Positions 47,236 to 57,046 of a DNA stretch of 64,000 bases are shown piece by piece. The notes beneath the pieces are model-generated. The model saw only the letters and a list, made by a program, of their open reading frames with translations, ran no database searches and had not been told where the DNA came from. Source of the stretch: Acidobacteriota bacterium (lineage in GTDB: Bacteria; Acidobacteriota; Terriglobia; Acidiferrales; UBA7541); contig JABDEK010000014.1 in the NCBI GenBank assembly GCA_013287135.1, positions 1 through 64,000 on the forward strand, given 5' to 3'. Numbering within the stretch: the first letter of the stretch is position 1; each line of letters opens with the position of its first letter. A program made the position numbers and the translations under genes.

Positions 47236-49290
47236 TTATCGGTCTTTTTTAGAAAGCTCGCTGTGAACCAGGTTCTCGACCAGTGGTTTCACGCCCTGCG
47301 AAAACAATTCCTGTAGATGCGGCTGAAGCTTTTCAAGAACTTTGCGCACCACTTCGTCAACTGCGTGGTCGTCGTTAGCTTGCGCGTGTGTTTCAACAGG
47401 CTGGTGTGACGGCGAAGCAGGCGGTGGCATCAGGAACGGAATGCCCGCAAGAGCTTCGCGATTCGGCGGCGGTAGAGTAGGAATGCGTTCGCTGAATTCC
47501 TCTACTCCAGCAGATTGCGAAGCTGGCTCGAATACGGAAGGTTCTAGGTGCTCGAGCAGGGCATCGGGTTGCCGGTCCTGCTGCTCCACGGAAGCCGGGA
47601 GAATGTGTTGCGCCGGTTCTGGAGCGGGTAAGTATGGAGACGCCTCGCTGTGCTCTTCGTCAACCAAGAGCGGTTCGGGCGACGGATGGCTTGACGTGTC
47701 GTGATCCTGAAGATCGGCGTCAGCCGGGGCTGGAACGAGATCCTGGGCCTGTTCTTGCGTGTTGTTCGGCTCGGATGCGGCCTGCGGTTCTTCGACTTTG
47801 GCGGCTGTCTCTCGCGATTCTTCTGACGCGAAGTGATAGGAAGACTTCGGCGTTTCCGGCGAAGTAGCGAAGAAACGCTCTTCTAAGTCGGCGTGCTTGC
47901 TGAATTCAAAATCGTCTTCTTGTTCTGATGATTGATGCAATGGTTCTTCGGCGCGAACTGCGGGTTCGTTGCCGTTGCCGTGATTCTCTGAAGAAAATTC
48001 GGCGTGCGCCGTCGTTGATTTCGCTTCCGGCTCGGCTTGCGTTGTTGAGCTCGCGTGCGTGGAAGGAGCGGAAAGGTTCGACATCCAACCGCCATCGGGA
48101 TATTCGGAGGGCGGGGGAGCCATCATGTCCATCCACTCGGTTGCGCGCGAGGCTGGGACCGGGCTGGGCGCGGGCTCGACGTTGCTTTCAGGTTGTTGTT
48201 GCTGAGATTCCTGGCGAACTTCTTCGCGTACGGGTTCTTTTCTTTCAAAGGATGCCGCAGCCAGGGCAGGCTCAGATTGAGGCTCGGGCTCCGGCTCGCG
48301 CAGCCACTTTGCGTGTGAAGTTTGCGGCGCATCTTCGACCGGTGAGGCTTTGTCAAACGCGTCAGAAGCCTGGTCTTCGGCCAGTATTGGCATTTCTAAC
48401 GAATGGCTGGAGGGGAAAGAAGCCGGTTCGTCGCGATGTTGGGGCGCTTCTTCTTCGTCAGAAAATTTTTCGTTGCGAATGTGTTTCGGCGGCACGTCCT
48501 TCTCAGAAGGAAACGAGCTCGGGTTGTAATCGTTATCTACAGGCTCGACCGAGTCTTGCGCTACGTTCTCGGGGACTTCGAAGTCCGCAGCGTTACGGCG
48601 CCAGTCGCTGACAGTAGCGACATTGTCGAAGTCATCGGTCTCCGCCTCAGCGGCCACCGGAGCCTTCGCCGTTTTCGAGCTCTTGGCGCTCTTGGATTTC
48701 TTTGAGTGCTTCTCTTCCTCTTCTTCCTCATCGTCGTCGCCGGCGAGAGCGCGCACGCCTTTTCCGAAACCATAGATCTGCGCAGCCTCTTCCGGGGTGG
48801 GCTCGGGAAATTCAGGCAGCGGCTTCGGTTCAACGCGTAGGGGAGCTTCGAGCATTTCAGGAGGTGGCGGCGGCTCGGCGATTACTTCTTTCTGTTTCGC
48901 CATTTCAGCCGCAACACGCGGATTCTTTTCCAGAACCTGCATGACCATGGCAATCAGCGGGTCAGGCGGGACAAAAGGTTTTTTCAGAACTCCGTCAGCG
49001 CCCACGCGACGGGCTTCTTTTTCGTCGAGCGGATCAAATGCGCCAACCAGCAGAATCACGGGGATGTGCGCGAAACGCGTGTCTTTCTTCACGTACTCGC
49101 ATACCTCGTAGCCATTGCGAACGGGCATGAAAACATCAGCAAGAACAAGGTCGGGATTCACATCGGGCAAGCGCCGAACGGCGGCTTCGCCATTGCCGAC
49201 GGCAACCACATCGATGCCGCGCTCTTCCAGCGCCAGCGTGACCATTTTCTGGATATTGGAATTGTCGTCTGCAACCAGAATTCTGGGCAC
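47236..49290 (-). CDS. Response-regulator receiver protein with long acidic/proline-rich linker and C-terminal helical segment
   Basis: REC: RILVADDNSNIQKMVTLALEERGIDVVAVGNGEAAVRRL..PDLVLADVFMPVRNGYEV; long E/P/S/A-rich middle; C-terminus VDEVVRKVLEKLQPHLQELFSQGVKPLVENLVHSEL. Confidence 0.9.
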   Translation of the reverse strand: MPRILVADDNSNIQKMVTLALEERGIDVVAVGNGEAAVRRLPDVNPDLVLADVFMPVRNGYEVCEYVKKDTRFAHIPVILLVGAFDPLDEKEARRVGADGVLKKPFVPPDPLIAMVMQVLEKNPRVAAEMAKQKEVIAEPPPPPEMLEAPLRVEPKPLPEFPEPTPEEAAQIYGFGKGVRALAGDDDEEEEEEKHSKKSKSAKSSKTAKAPVAAEAETDDFDNVATVSDWRRNAADFEVPENVAQDSVEPVDNDYNPSSFPSEKDVPPKHIRNEKFSDEEEAPQHRDEPASFPSSHSLEMPILAEDQASDAFDKASPVEDAPQTSHAKWLREPEPEPQSEPALAAASFERKEPVREEVRQESQQQQPESNVEPAPSPVPASRATEWMDMMAPPPSEYPDGGWMSNLSAPSTHASSTTQAEPEAKSTTAHAEFSSENHGNGNEPAVRAEEPLHQSSEQEDDFEFSKHADLEERFFATSPETPKSSYHFASEESRETAAKVEEPQAASEPNNTQEQAQDLVPAPADADLQDHDTSSHPSPEPLLVDEEHSEASPYLPAPEPAQHILPASVEQQDRQPDALLEHLEPSVFEPASQSAGVEEFSERIPTLPPPNREALAGIPFLMPPPASPSHQPVETHAQANDDHAVDEVVRKVLEKLQPHLQELFSQGVKPLVENLVHSELSKKDR

Positions 49291-49425
49291 TGTATTCCCC
49301 TGGAGGCGGCCCGGATGGCGACACGCCCACGCCTTTCACTATGTATTGCAGCACTGGGAAACGTAGGCGTCAACAAACTCGAAGGACAGGAGTGCTACAG
49401 TTGTCAGCAGGGTGTTAACAGGTAG

Positions 49426-51207
49426 TTACCAGGGCAGCAGCTTCTTCACGCCCTTCTTTTTCTTGCTGGAGGACTCTTGTTTGGGGTCGGCTTTGTCCGC
49501 TTTAGCCGCATCGCTCTTGGACTGGGCGGCTGGTTTCGTAGCCGTTCCTGCAGGAGCTGTCCCGGCCGCTGGTGGCGCGCTGGAGTTGGATACGGGCGCC
49601 GTGACAGGCGAGCCTGTGGCGGTGCTGCTTGGAATCGCTTCTCTCGGAGCAGACGGATCGGCTGATGCGCCGGAGCTATTTGTCGCCGGCTGCGTCGGGG
49701 CCAGCAGCGGAACGCTGCTGGAGGGGGCTAGGGTTGAGCCGGAAGACGGAGCCGGGGTTTCTGCGACCGGAGCGGATGCGGCGGCGGCGTTCGGGTCGTT
49801 TGGAGCCGCTACGATCTCAAATCCTACGCTATTGCCGGGTGCGGAAACGGCTGCAGCCCCGGCTGGCACTGTTGTGGCGTCAACCGGAGCAGCATCGCTG
49901 CTGCCTTGGTCCGTCCCGGCCGCTGCTGTGTCCGTTCCAGAAATCGTGAACGCTGGACCTTTGGCGCCGGGCTTCAGAATGTCCGTCGCTGAAATTGCAT
50001 CGTTCGGCGGGTTCATCTGCGGAGTGCCGTTACGAGCCGCCAGCGAAACATCCGGGTTGCCTTTCAGCATCGACATGGGTGTCTTAATTATCGCCAATTG
50101 ATGATGCTGCTCCCGGTATAGCTGTTCATTCTTCATCCGCAGATAGGCATCCGGATCGGCGGATGGAGCGGGCAAGCCCATCGATAGAAGGCGAGCGCGC
50201 GCATCCACTGCCCTTTTCGACAGTGGATAGTCCTGGAGAATGCGGTCGTAGCACTTTGCCGCCAGATCGCCCCAGTGATTTTTGTCGTCCTCGTTTTTCA
50301 CGGATTGCTTCGCCTTGTAATAAATGTTGGCGAGCATCCACAGCGCTTCGTCGGTCTGGCTGTAAAGTGGATAGCGGTCGGTTGCTTCCACCAGGCGAGC
50401 AGCAGCGGCGCGGTAATCCGCCTTCACATAATAATAACGCGCGATTTTGAATTCGCCGTCGCCCAACACTTCTTGAACTTCGCGCAAATACTGTTCCGCC
50501 TTGGGCAGCAGCGGGCTCTGCGGATATTTTAGGATGAACGCCTGGAACTCGTCTTCCGCCGCTTGCGCTTGCGTGGAATCGCGATCCGCCTTTTCCATCA
50601 TGCGGTAGTGCGCCATGCCGACTTGCATTTGTGCGTAGGCCGCTTCGTCGAGAAAGGGAAAGAAGGTAATGAAGTCTTTGTACTCGGAAATCGCTTGGGT
50701 GGTGTTCGATGTGCCGCCCTCTTTGTAATATGAATCGGCGACGGAAAGCTTGGCCTTGGCCAGGTACTCGCTATCAGGATACGTGTTAATCAGGGTCTGG
50801 AGCGCGAGGCGCCCTTCGGTGTAGCGCCCAGCTTTCAGATCGTTTAGCGCGCGGTCGTACAGGACTTTGTCGGGTTCCGCAGAAGCGTCCACAACAGGCT
50901 TCGCCGCGGGCGCTTTTTTCTTGGATTTCGCTGGCAGAATCGCCTTCTTTTTTGGCGCGGGTTTTGGCGTTGGCGCCGGCTGGGACGTCTGCGGCGTGCT
51001 CTGCGGAGCCGGAGCCGTTACTGGCGCACCTTGGTCCTGTTGCGACGTCTGTGGAGATCCGTCGGCGGGCTGTTGCGCCTTGGCCGCGGGGCACAATTCC
51101 AGAGAGAAGAAAGCACCCAAAGCCAGGATTACAAGACAGCCTGTGTATCTGAAGTTTCCTGCCAGTGTACTCTTAATAACGGCCCCCAAAATCTTGCGAA
51201 TCTTCAA
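49426..51207 (-). CDS. bamD: BamD-like outer membrane assembly lipoprotein-family TPR protein with long A/P/S/T-rich C-terminal tail
   Basis: DKVLYDRALNDLKAGRYTEGRLALQTLINTYPDSEYLAKAKLSVADSYYKEGG...EYKDFITFFP... typical BamD/YfiO TPR pattern. Confidence 0.85.
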   Translation of the reverse strand: MKIRKILGAVIKSTLAGNFRYTGCLVILALGAFFSLELCPAAKAQQPADGSPQTSQQDQGAPVTAPAPQSTPQTSQPAPTPKPAPKKKAILPAKSKKKAPAAKPVVDASAEPDKVLYDRALNDLKAGRYTEGRLALQTLINTYPDSEYLAKAKLSVADSYYKEGGTSNTTQAISEYKDFITFFPFLDEAAYAQMQVGMAHYRMMEKADRDSTQAQAAEDEFQAFILKYPQSPLLPKAEQYLREVQEVLGDGEFKIARYYYVKADYRAAAARLVEATDRYPLYSQTDEALWMLANIYYKAKQSVKNEDDKNHWGDLAAKCYDRILQDYPLSKRAVDARARLLSMGLPAPSADPDAYLRMKNEQLYREQHHQLAIIKTPMSMLKGNPDVSLAARNGTPQMNPPNDAISATDILKPGAKGPAFTISGTDTAAAGTDQGSSDAAPVDATTVPAGAAAVSAPGNSVGFEIVAAPNDPNAAAASAPVAETPAPSSGSTLAPSSSVPLLAPTQPATNSSGASADPSAPREAIPSSTATGSPVTAPVSNSSAPPAAGTAPAGTATKPAAQSKSDAAKADKADPKQESSSKKKKGVKKLLPW

Positions 51208-51890
51208 ACTTTCTGGCTCAGGGCTTCGCTTGCAAGCTTACGCAACTGACGCGTGGCTCCCGCCGGATCGCTTGCGTGAAAAATTGAAGTCCCCGCAACA
51301 AACGTATTTGCGCCAGCCTGGGCAAGCTCGGCGACGTTTTCCAGATCGACGCCTCCATCCACCTCAATCCGGAAGCTGGCATTATATCGCGAGCGCCACT
51401 GATTGAGTTGCCGAATTTTTTCCAGCGCGCCGCGAATAAATTTCTGCCCACCGAACCCCGGATTCACCGACATCACCAACACGGTATCCAGCTTATCGAG
51501 GACTTCGCTCAACATCATCACCGGAGTGGCGGGATTGATCGCTGCGCCGGCTTCGGCTCCATGTTCGCGAATCATGGCCAACGCGCGGTCCAGATGCACC
51601 GTGGACTCTTCATGGATCAAAACGCGGCTCGCTCCCGCGCGAACGAAGTCCTCAATGTATTCCTCGGGTTGCTCGATCATCAGATGCACATCGAGGGGCA
51701 AATGGGTTGCCTTGTGCAGCGACTCTACAACCGGAATTCCGATGGAAATGTTGGGGACGAAGTGGCCGTCCATCACGTCCACGTGAATCACGTCAGCGCC
51801 GGCTTGTTCTACCATGCGAATTTCTTCGCCGAGCCGAGCAAAGTTGGACGCCAGAATTGACGGAGCGATCTCGATGCGCGCGTGGGTCAT
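51204..51890 (-). CDS. rpe: Ribulose-phosphate 3-epimerase
   Basis: IAPSILASNFARLGEEI, DVIHVDVMDGHFVPNISIG, VLVMSVNPGFGGQKFI. Confidence 0.97.
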   Translation of the reverse strand: MTHARIEIAPSILASNFARLGEEIRMVEQAGADVIHVDVMDGHFVPNISIGIPVVESLHKATHLPLDVHLMIEQPEEYIEDFVRAGASRVLIHEESTVHLDRALAMIREHGAEAGAAINPATPVMMLSEVLDKLDTVLVMSVNPGFGGQKFIRGALEKIRQLNQWRSRYNASFRIEVDGGVDLENVAELAQAGANTFVAGTSIFHASDPAGATRQLRKLASEALSQKV

Positions 51891-51938
51891 GCGGTCAGGT
51901 GGATTTTAACATAAGCAGGTCGAGGTTACGGTGCGATG

Positions 51939-52664
51939 CTACTCGGCAAGCTGCAGCTCGATCGTCGAATTGGCGTCAACCTTGGCGCCGTGAGCCGGAG
52001 TTTGCGACGCAACTGTTCCATGCAGGATGCCTGGGAACGGCGAAAATGTGAGCTTCGACACTTTTAGTCCCGAGCCATTCAATTTTGATTCAGCCTCCGC
52101 CAGCGAAAGGCCCACCATTTCCGGCATCACGTAAGCGGGCGGCCTAGATCCCAAGGAAACCAGCAGATCGATATGCGGACTCGTTATATCGGAGTTGCCG
52201 GGCGCGGGTTCTTGCTGGATCACGGCGTCGTTCTCGCCTAACGGCAGGTACGCGCTGGACACTTCGCCCAACTGCAACCCACTGCGCAGCATCTCGATGC
52301 GCGCCGCACGCAAGCTGTGATCCACCAGTGCGGGGATCGTCGCTTTTTGCGGGCCGAGGCTCAACATCACGTGCGCGAATTGTCCTGTTTTTACGCGTGA
52401 GCCGGGCGCGGGGCTTTGTCTCACCACCGTATCGACGGGCAGGGGATGGTAGATGCGATCTTCCACCTTGATGCCGACGCCACGACTTTGGAGAGTGTGT
52501 TGCGCCTCCACGGCTTTCATGCCGACCACCTCAGGCATGGCCACTTCGCGGCCCTGTATCGCGAAGCGCACGGCAGTGAGCGCGCTCAGAAATGCCACCG
52601 AGGCCAGAATGAACGCCAGCAGCGACATTCGAAAGACCCATTGCAGGCGGTCCCGCAGCGTCAT
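51939..52664 (-). CDS. Single-pass membrane protein with about three PASTA domains, no kinase domain
   Basis: TM LLAFILASVAFLSALTAV then VAMPEVVGMKAVEAQHTLQSRGVGIKV / ATIPALVDHSLRAARIEMLRSGLQLG / YVMPEMVGLSLAEAESKLNGSGLKV. Confidence 0.9.
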   Translation of the reverse strand: MTLRDRLQWVFRMSLLAFILASVAFLSALTAVRFAIQGREVAMPEVVGMKAVEAQHTLQSRGVGIKVEDRIYHPLPVDTVVRQSPAPGSRVKTGQFAHVMLSLGPQKATIPALVDHSLRAARIEMLRSGLQLGEVSSAYLPLGENDAVIQQEPAPGNSDITSPHIDLLVSLGSRPPAYVMPEMVGLSLAEAESKLNGSGLKVSKLTFSPFPGILHGTVASQTPAHGAKVDANSTIELQLAE

Positions 52665-52749
52665 TGCTTCGCTCCTCCGTTTATAAAGCGTAACACGCCA
52701 GGCGCGAGGTGCTGGCGCTTCTTTGCGTTAAGTGTTTTTAAGTTTCACC

Positions 52750-54117
52750 CTATTTTTTCTGTAGCAGCGCAGCAAAGAAGCCGTCGGTTTGATACCCGCC
52801 GGGCGTCGTGTGAAATTGGCCGGCATCGTCGAAAAGGTTCTTTGGTTCGATTCCGCCGGTGAGGTGCGGAGCGATGGATAGCGCTGCTTCACTCGCCGTC
52901 AGGCGCTTTATGTTGGGCAGGCCGCGGAGGACCTCGGTAATTACATTTTCGTTTTCTTCTGGCTCGAGCGAGCAAGTGGAGTACACCAGGCGGCCAGGCG
53001 CTAGTTGGTTGAGCGCCGAGGTCAACAATTCGACTTGCACACGATTGAGTTCGCTCAATTGTTCCGGCTTCAGCCGCCACCGAATTTCCGGATGGCGCGC
53101 GAGAGTTCCAGTGCCTGAGCAGGGTGCGTCGAGGAGTATGCGGTCGAACTGAATGCCGAAGGGCAGCGCGGTCGCAGCGTCCAGTTCCACGATGCGAACG
53201 TCGCTCAGATGAAGCCGCTTGAACTGTTCGCGCATGGCTCGCAGACGGTGCGCGTGGCGATCGGCGGCCACGATCAATCCGTTTTTCCCAGCGCGTCGCG
53301 CCAGGGAAGGCGTTTTTCCTCCCGGAGCAGCGCACAAATCCAGGACGCGATCTCCCGCCTGTACCTCGAGAAGCAACGGAATCGTTTGCGAGGCTTCGTC
53401 TTGAATCGAAATGTCGCCACGCCGAAATGCTTCGGTGCGAGTCGGGCTGCCGCCGGTTACCGCGAATGCCGGCTGCAAGAAGCAGCCTGGATCCACGCCG
53501 AGTCCGGATTTTCGCAAACTTTCAAGAATTCCCTCGCGACGCTCGGGGTGATGCAACGAGCACGCCAGCCGCGGCGTTCGATTGTTCGCCTGCAGCAGAG
53601 AAGTGGTCTGCATTTCGCCAAGCCGTGCGAGCCAGCGTTCTACTAACCAAGCCGGATGCGAATGCAAAATTGATAGCCGCTCAGTGAGCGAGATGTCCGC
53701 GGGCAGGAATTTCTGCGGCGGTTCCTTCGCTTCCGCTGCCAAACGCCGCAGGACTGCATTCACAAGTGAGGAAGCCGAAGATTTTCGCGCGCTTTTTACC
53801 AGTTCCGCAGACTCGTTTACGGCAGCGCGCGCGGGGACGCGTTCAAGAAAACGAAGCTGGTACAGGCCCATGCGCAACGCGATTGCCACCGGCAGATCCA
53901 GCCGCTCGACGGGCTTCTTCAGCGCGCGCTGAAGCAAAAAATCCAGAAGGCCGCGCCAGCGAAGAACTCCCAGAGCAATTTCCGTTGCCAGCGCCGCGTC
54001 GTCCGCTCGTACGCCCGCGCCAAGCTCTGTGTGCAAGACGTCGGTGGCGTACGCGGCCTCCCCCTCCACGCGTCGCAGCACGTCGTAAGCAATTTTTCTG
54101 GCAGCACTAACTGGCAT
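52750..54117 (-). CDS. rsmB: 16S rRNA (cytosine(967)-C(5))-methyltransferase
   Basis: NusB-like N-terminus, DLCAAPGGKTPSLA, LDAPCSGTGTLARHPEIRWR, VYSTCSLEPEENE. Confidence 0.95.
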   Translation of the reverse strand: MPVSAARKIAYDVLRRVEGEAAYATDVLHTELGAGVRADDAALATEIALGVLRWRGLLDFLLQRALKKPVERLDLPVAIALRMGLYQLRFLERVPARAAVNESAELVKSARKSSASSLVNAVLRRLAAEAKEPPQKFLPADISLTERLSILHSHPAWLVERWLARLGEMQTTSLLQANNRTPRLACSLHHPERREGILESLRKSGLGVDPGCFLQPAFAVTGGSPTRTEAFRRGDISIQDEASQTIPLLLEVQAGDRVLDLCAAPGGKTPSLARRAGKNGLIVAADRHAHRLRAMREQFKRLHLSDVRIVELDAATALPFGIQFDRILLDAPCSGTGTLARHPEIRWRLKPEQLSELNRVQVELLTSALNQLAPGRLVYSTCSLEPEENENVITEVLRGLPNIKRLTASEAALSIAPHLTGGIEPKNLFDDAGQFHTTPGGYQTDGFFAALLQKK

Positions 54118-54190
54118 TTATTTTTGGAGCGCTTTCAGATAATTAATTGAATTCGTCAAGCGAGACAAAACGAGTCGTCCGGCGCAGCAA

Positions 54191-55162
54191 TTAACCGCCA
54201 AAGCGGTCGCCAGGAATCAGACGCGCGCCGTTTGCGAATTCCAGTGCGGTAACTCTCTTGCGTCCTTCGAGCTGTACAAATTCAAGGAGCAGCGCAGTCC
54301 CGTCGCCGCAAGCGACCACTACCTTAGCGTCGGCTTTGAAACTTTCTCCCGGTGAGCGGGACCCGTCCCTAGGGGAGCCTGGCATTCCGGCTGTCGCAGG
54401 CGGAGAAATCGGACGGCCCCAAATCGCGCAGTTTTTTCCGCGAAACGAACTGAATGCGCCGGGCCATGGCTGCAATCCGCGAATTCGATTGTAGATTTCC
54501 TGGGCGGATTGCGACCAATCAATTCTTCCTTCTTCTTTCTTCAGCGGCGGAGCAAAAGTGGCCTGGGAATCATCCTGCGGCACGCGCGTGATGGTTCCGC
54601 GTTCCAGGCCGCGCAAGGTTTCCGCCACAAGCGGCGCGCCCGCCTCTGAAAGCCGTGCGTACAATTCAGGCGCAGTTTCGTCCGGGCCGATCACCGTTTC
54701 AAATCTCAGCAGCTTAGGACCGCTGTCGAGACCTGCGTCGATATTCATGGTCGTCAGCCCCGTGCGTTTTTCGCCATTTATGATCGCGCGATGGATCGGC
54801 GCGGCCCCGCGATATTTTGGCAACAACGATCCGTGCAGGTTAACCCAGCCGAGCCGGGGAATTGCAATCAGCCTGGCGGAAATAATTTGCCCGTAGGCGA
54901 TGATCACCACAGCATCCGGCGCAGTTCGCTGGAAGAATTCAAATGATTCTTCAGATTTGATTTTCTCGGGCTGATAAACAGTGATGCCGGCGGAAATAGC
55001 GGCGTCTTTTACCGGCGAACGCGACACGGCCAGAGCACGGCCGCGTGGCCGGTCAGGTTGTGTCACTACGGCTACGATCTGAAAATCGGCTTGCGCCAGT
55101 AGATAGCGCAGAGAAGGGACCGCGAATTCGGGTGTGCCGCAAAAAACAATTCTGAGCGGCAC
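54191..55162 (-). CDS. fmt: Methionyl-tRNA formyltransferase
   Basis: RIVFCGTPEFAVPSLRYLL, LGWVNLHGSLLPKYRGAAPIHRAIINGEKRTGLT. Confidence 0.97.
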   Translation of the reverse strand: MPLRIVFCGTPEFAVPSLRYLLAQADFQIVAVVTQPDRPRGRALAVSRSPVKDAAISAGITVYQPEKIKSEESFEFFQRTAPDAVVIIAYGQIISARLIAIPRLGWVNLHGSLLPKYRGAAPIHRAIINGEKRTGLTTMNIDAGLDSGPKLLRFETVIGPDETAPELYARLSEAGAPLVAETLRGLERGTITRVPQDDSQATFAPPLKKEEGRIDWSQSAQEIYNRIRGLQPWPGAFSSFRGKNCAIWGRPISPPATAGMPGSPRDGSRSPGESFKADAKVVVACGDGTALLLEFVQLEGRKRVTALEFANGARLIPGDRFGG

Positions 55163-55169
55163 GCGCGCC

Positions 55170-55679
55170 CTACCACTCGCCGGCTTTTTTCATTTTGCGG
55201 ATTTTGCGCTTGATCATGTCGCGTTTCAGCATGCTCAAATGCGTGATGAAGAGGATTCCGTTCAAGTGATCGATTTCGTGGCAAAAAGCGCGGGCCAGCA
55301 ATCCTTCACCGCGCATTTCAAACTCTTTTCCGGTGGCGTCTTGCGCGCGTATGGTCACATATTGCGGTCGCGCTACGTGCGCGCGAAAACCCGGAACGGA
55401 AAGGCATCCTTCTTCTTCGCGCTGCTCTCCCTCCGCATGGATAATTTCCGGGTTCGCGCAGACGAGCTTGGCTTCGGCATTTTTACCGTTGCTTACATCA
55501 ATGACTGTAATTCGCAATCCCAGCCCAATTTGCGGCGCTGCCAGTCCCACGCCCGACGCCGCGTACATGGATTCGAACATGTCGTCCACGAGTTTCTGCA
55601 GGTCGGCGTCAAAGTTCTCCACGCGCTTGGTGGGAGTCTCCAGGATCGGGTCGCCGTACTTTACGATCGGGTGAATCAT
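55170..55679 (-). CDS. def: Peptide deformylase
   Basis: GVGLAAPQIG, EEGCLSVPG, AFCHEIDHLNGILF. Confidence 0.97.
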   Translation of the reverse strand: MIHPIVKYGDPILETPTKRVENFDADLQKLVDDMFESMYAASGVGLAAPQIGLGLRITVIDVSNGKNAEAKLVCANPEIIHAEGEQREEEGCLSVPGFRAHVARPQYVTIRAQDATGKEFEMRGEGLLARAFCHEIDHLNGILFITHLSMLKRDMIKRKIRKMKKAGEW

Positions 55680-55715
55680 CTTCGCTGCGTCATTCCTTGT
55701 GAGCTTGATTCTTAT

Positions 55716-56888
55716 TCAAAACGCGTCGAGCTGTTGTTGGTACCCCTCATAGTTGCGGCGCATCTCTGGCATGGAATCCCCGCCAAACTTTTCCAGGAAA
55801 CCTCCGGCCAGTTCCAGCGCAACCATCGCTTCACCGATGACGCCCGCAGCAGGCACCACGCAAACATCCGAACGCTCGTACGCTGCTTTCACCGGCTCTT
55901 TTGTTTTCAAATCGGCTGTTTGCAATGTGCGACGCAATGTCGAAATCGGTTTCAAATATCCACGAACCACGATGTCGCTGCCGTTGCTGATACCACCTTC
56001 GATTCCGCCTGCGCGATTCGAAGAGCGCGCAAATCGTTTGCCAGCCTGATCGTAACGAATCTCGTCCTGAACTTCCGAGCCATAGCTTCCTGCGTTTTCG
56101 ATGCCTGTGCCAATCTCAACCGCTTTCACCGCTTGAATGGACATCACGGCGCGCGCCAGTTTTGCGTCCAACTTTTCGTCCCACTGCGCATGGCTGCCCA
56201 AACCTGCCGGAACTCCGCGCGCTACAACTTCAAAAACGCCGCCGACCGAATCGCCTTCCTTCAACGCGCGCTCCACTTCCGCCTTCATACGCGTTTCGGT
56301 GGCCGCATCCACACAACGCAACGGCGATTCCAGATTTTCGCACGCCGCAACGATTTCCGGCCAGTCGGCGACCCGGTCCAGTCGCACATGGCCCACCGCT
56401 GCCGTATGGCTCAGCACCGTAACGCCAAACTCGCCCAAGAGCAATTTCGCAAACGCGCCGGCCGCAACTCGCGCTGCCGTCTCGCGAGCCGAGGCGCGCT
56501 CCAGTATGTAGCGCGCATCATGGAAATTGAATTTCAACGCGCCAGCCAGATCAGCGTGGCCCGGGCGGGCTGCGGTGAGCGGACGCTGCGAATCTTCAGC
56601 GCCCTCGGTATCTTCCACCGGCAGCGCCTTTTCCCAGTTTTTCCAGTCACGATTTTCGATGCGTAACGCGATTGGCGCGCCGATCGTCTTGCCGTGTCGT
56701 ACGCCTGCGAAAATCTCGGCTTGGTCTTTCTCGATTCGCTGGCGCGCGCCACGCCCGTAGCCGAGTTGCCGTCGATGCAGTTCGCGCTGAATAAAATCCT
56801 GGTCCACCGCGAGTCCAGAAGGCAAGCCGGAAATCCATGCTACCAGCGCTTGACCGTGAGACTCGCCCGCAGTTACAAATCGAAGCAT
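55716..56888 (-). CDS. aroC: Chorismate synthase
   Basis: LRFVTAGESHGQALVAWISGLPSGL, GYGRGARQRIEKDQ, RPGHADLAGALKF, GIEGGISNGSDI. Confidence 0.97.
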   Translation of the reverse strand: MLRFVTAGESHGQALVAWISGLPSGLAVDQDFIQRELHRRQLGYGRGARQRIEKDQAEIFAGVRHGKTIGAPIALRIENRDWKNWEKALPVEDTEGAEDSQRPLTAARPGHADLAGALKFNFHDARYILERASARETAARVAAGAFAKLLLGEFGVTVLSHTAAVGHVRLDRVADWPEIVAACENLESPLRCVDAATETRMKAEVERALKEGDSVGGVFEVVARGVPAGLGSHAQWDEKLDAKLARAVMSIQAVKAVEIGTGIENAGSYGSEVQDEIRYDQAGKRFARSSNRAGGIEGGISNGSDIVVRGYLKPISTLRRTLQTADLKTKEPVKAAYERSDVCVVPAAGVIGEAMVALELAGGFLEKFGGDSMPEMRRNYEGYQQQLDAF

Positions 56889-57046
56889 TTTCTCCTGACC
56901 AACCCACGAGGCAAACCTAAACGCGCGAACGAAAGATTCTACCGGACACACTGACGCGCGTAAAGCGAGGGCCTGCGCCAGAAAGATGCCGCGTTCGTAA
57001 AAATGAGAGGTCTTACGATGCCAAAACTATTGGAGTCCTGTGTCTT

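Noticed and set aside
55134-56666. 510-aa plus-strand ORF
   Set aside because: Antisense to def and aroC, which have clear family motifs; shadow ORF.
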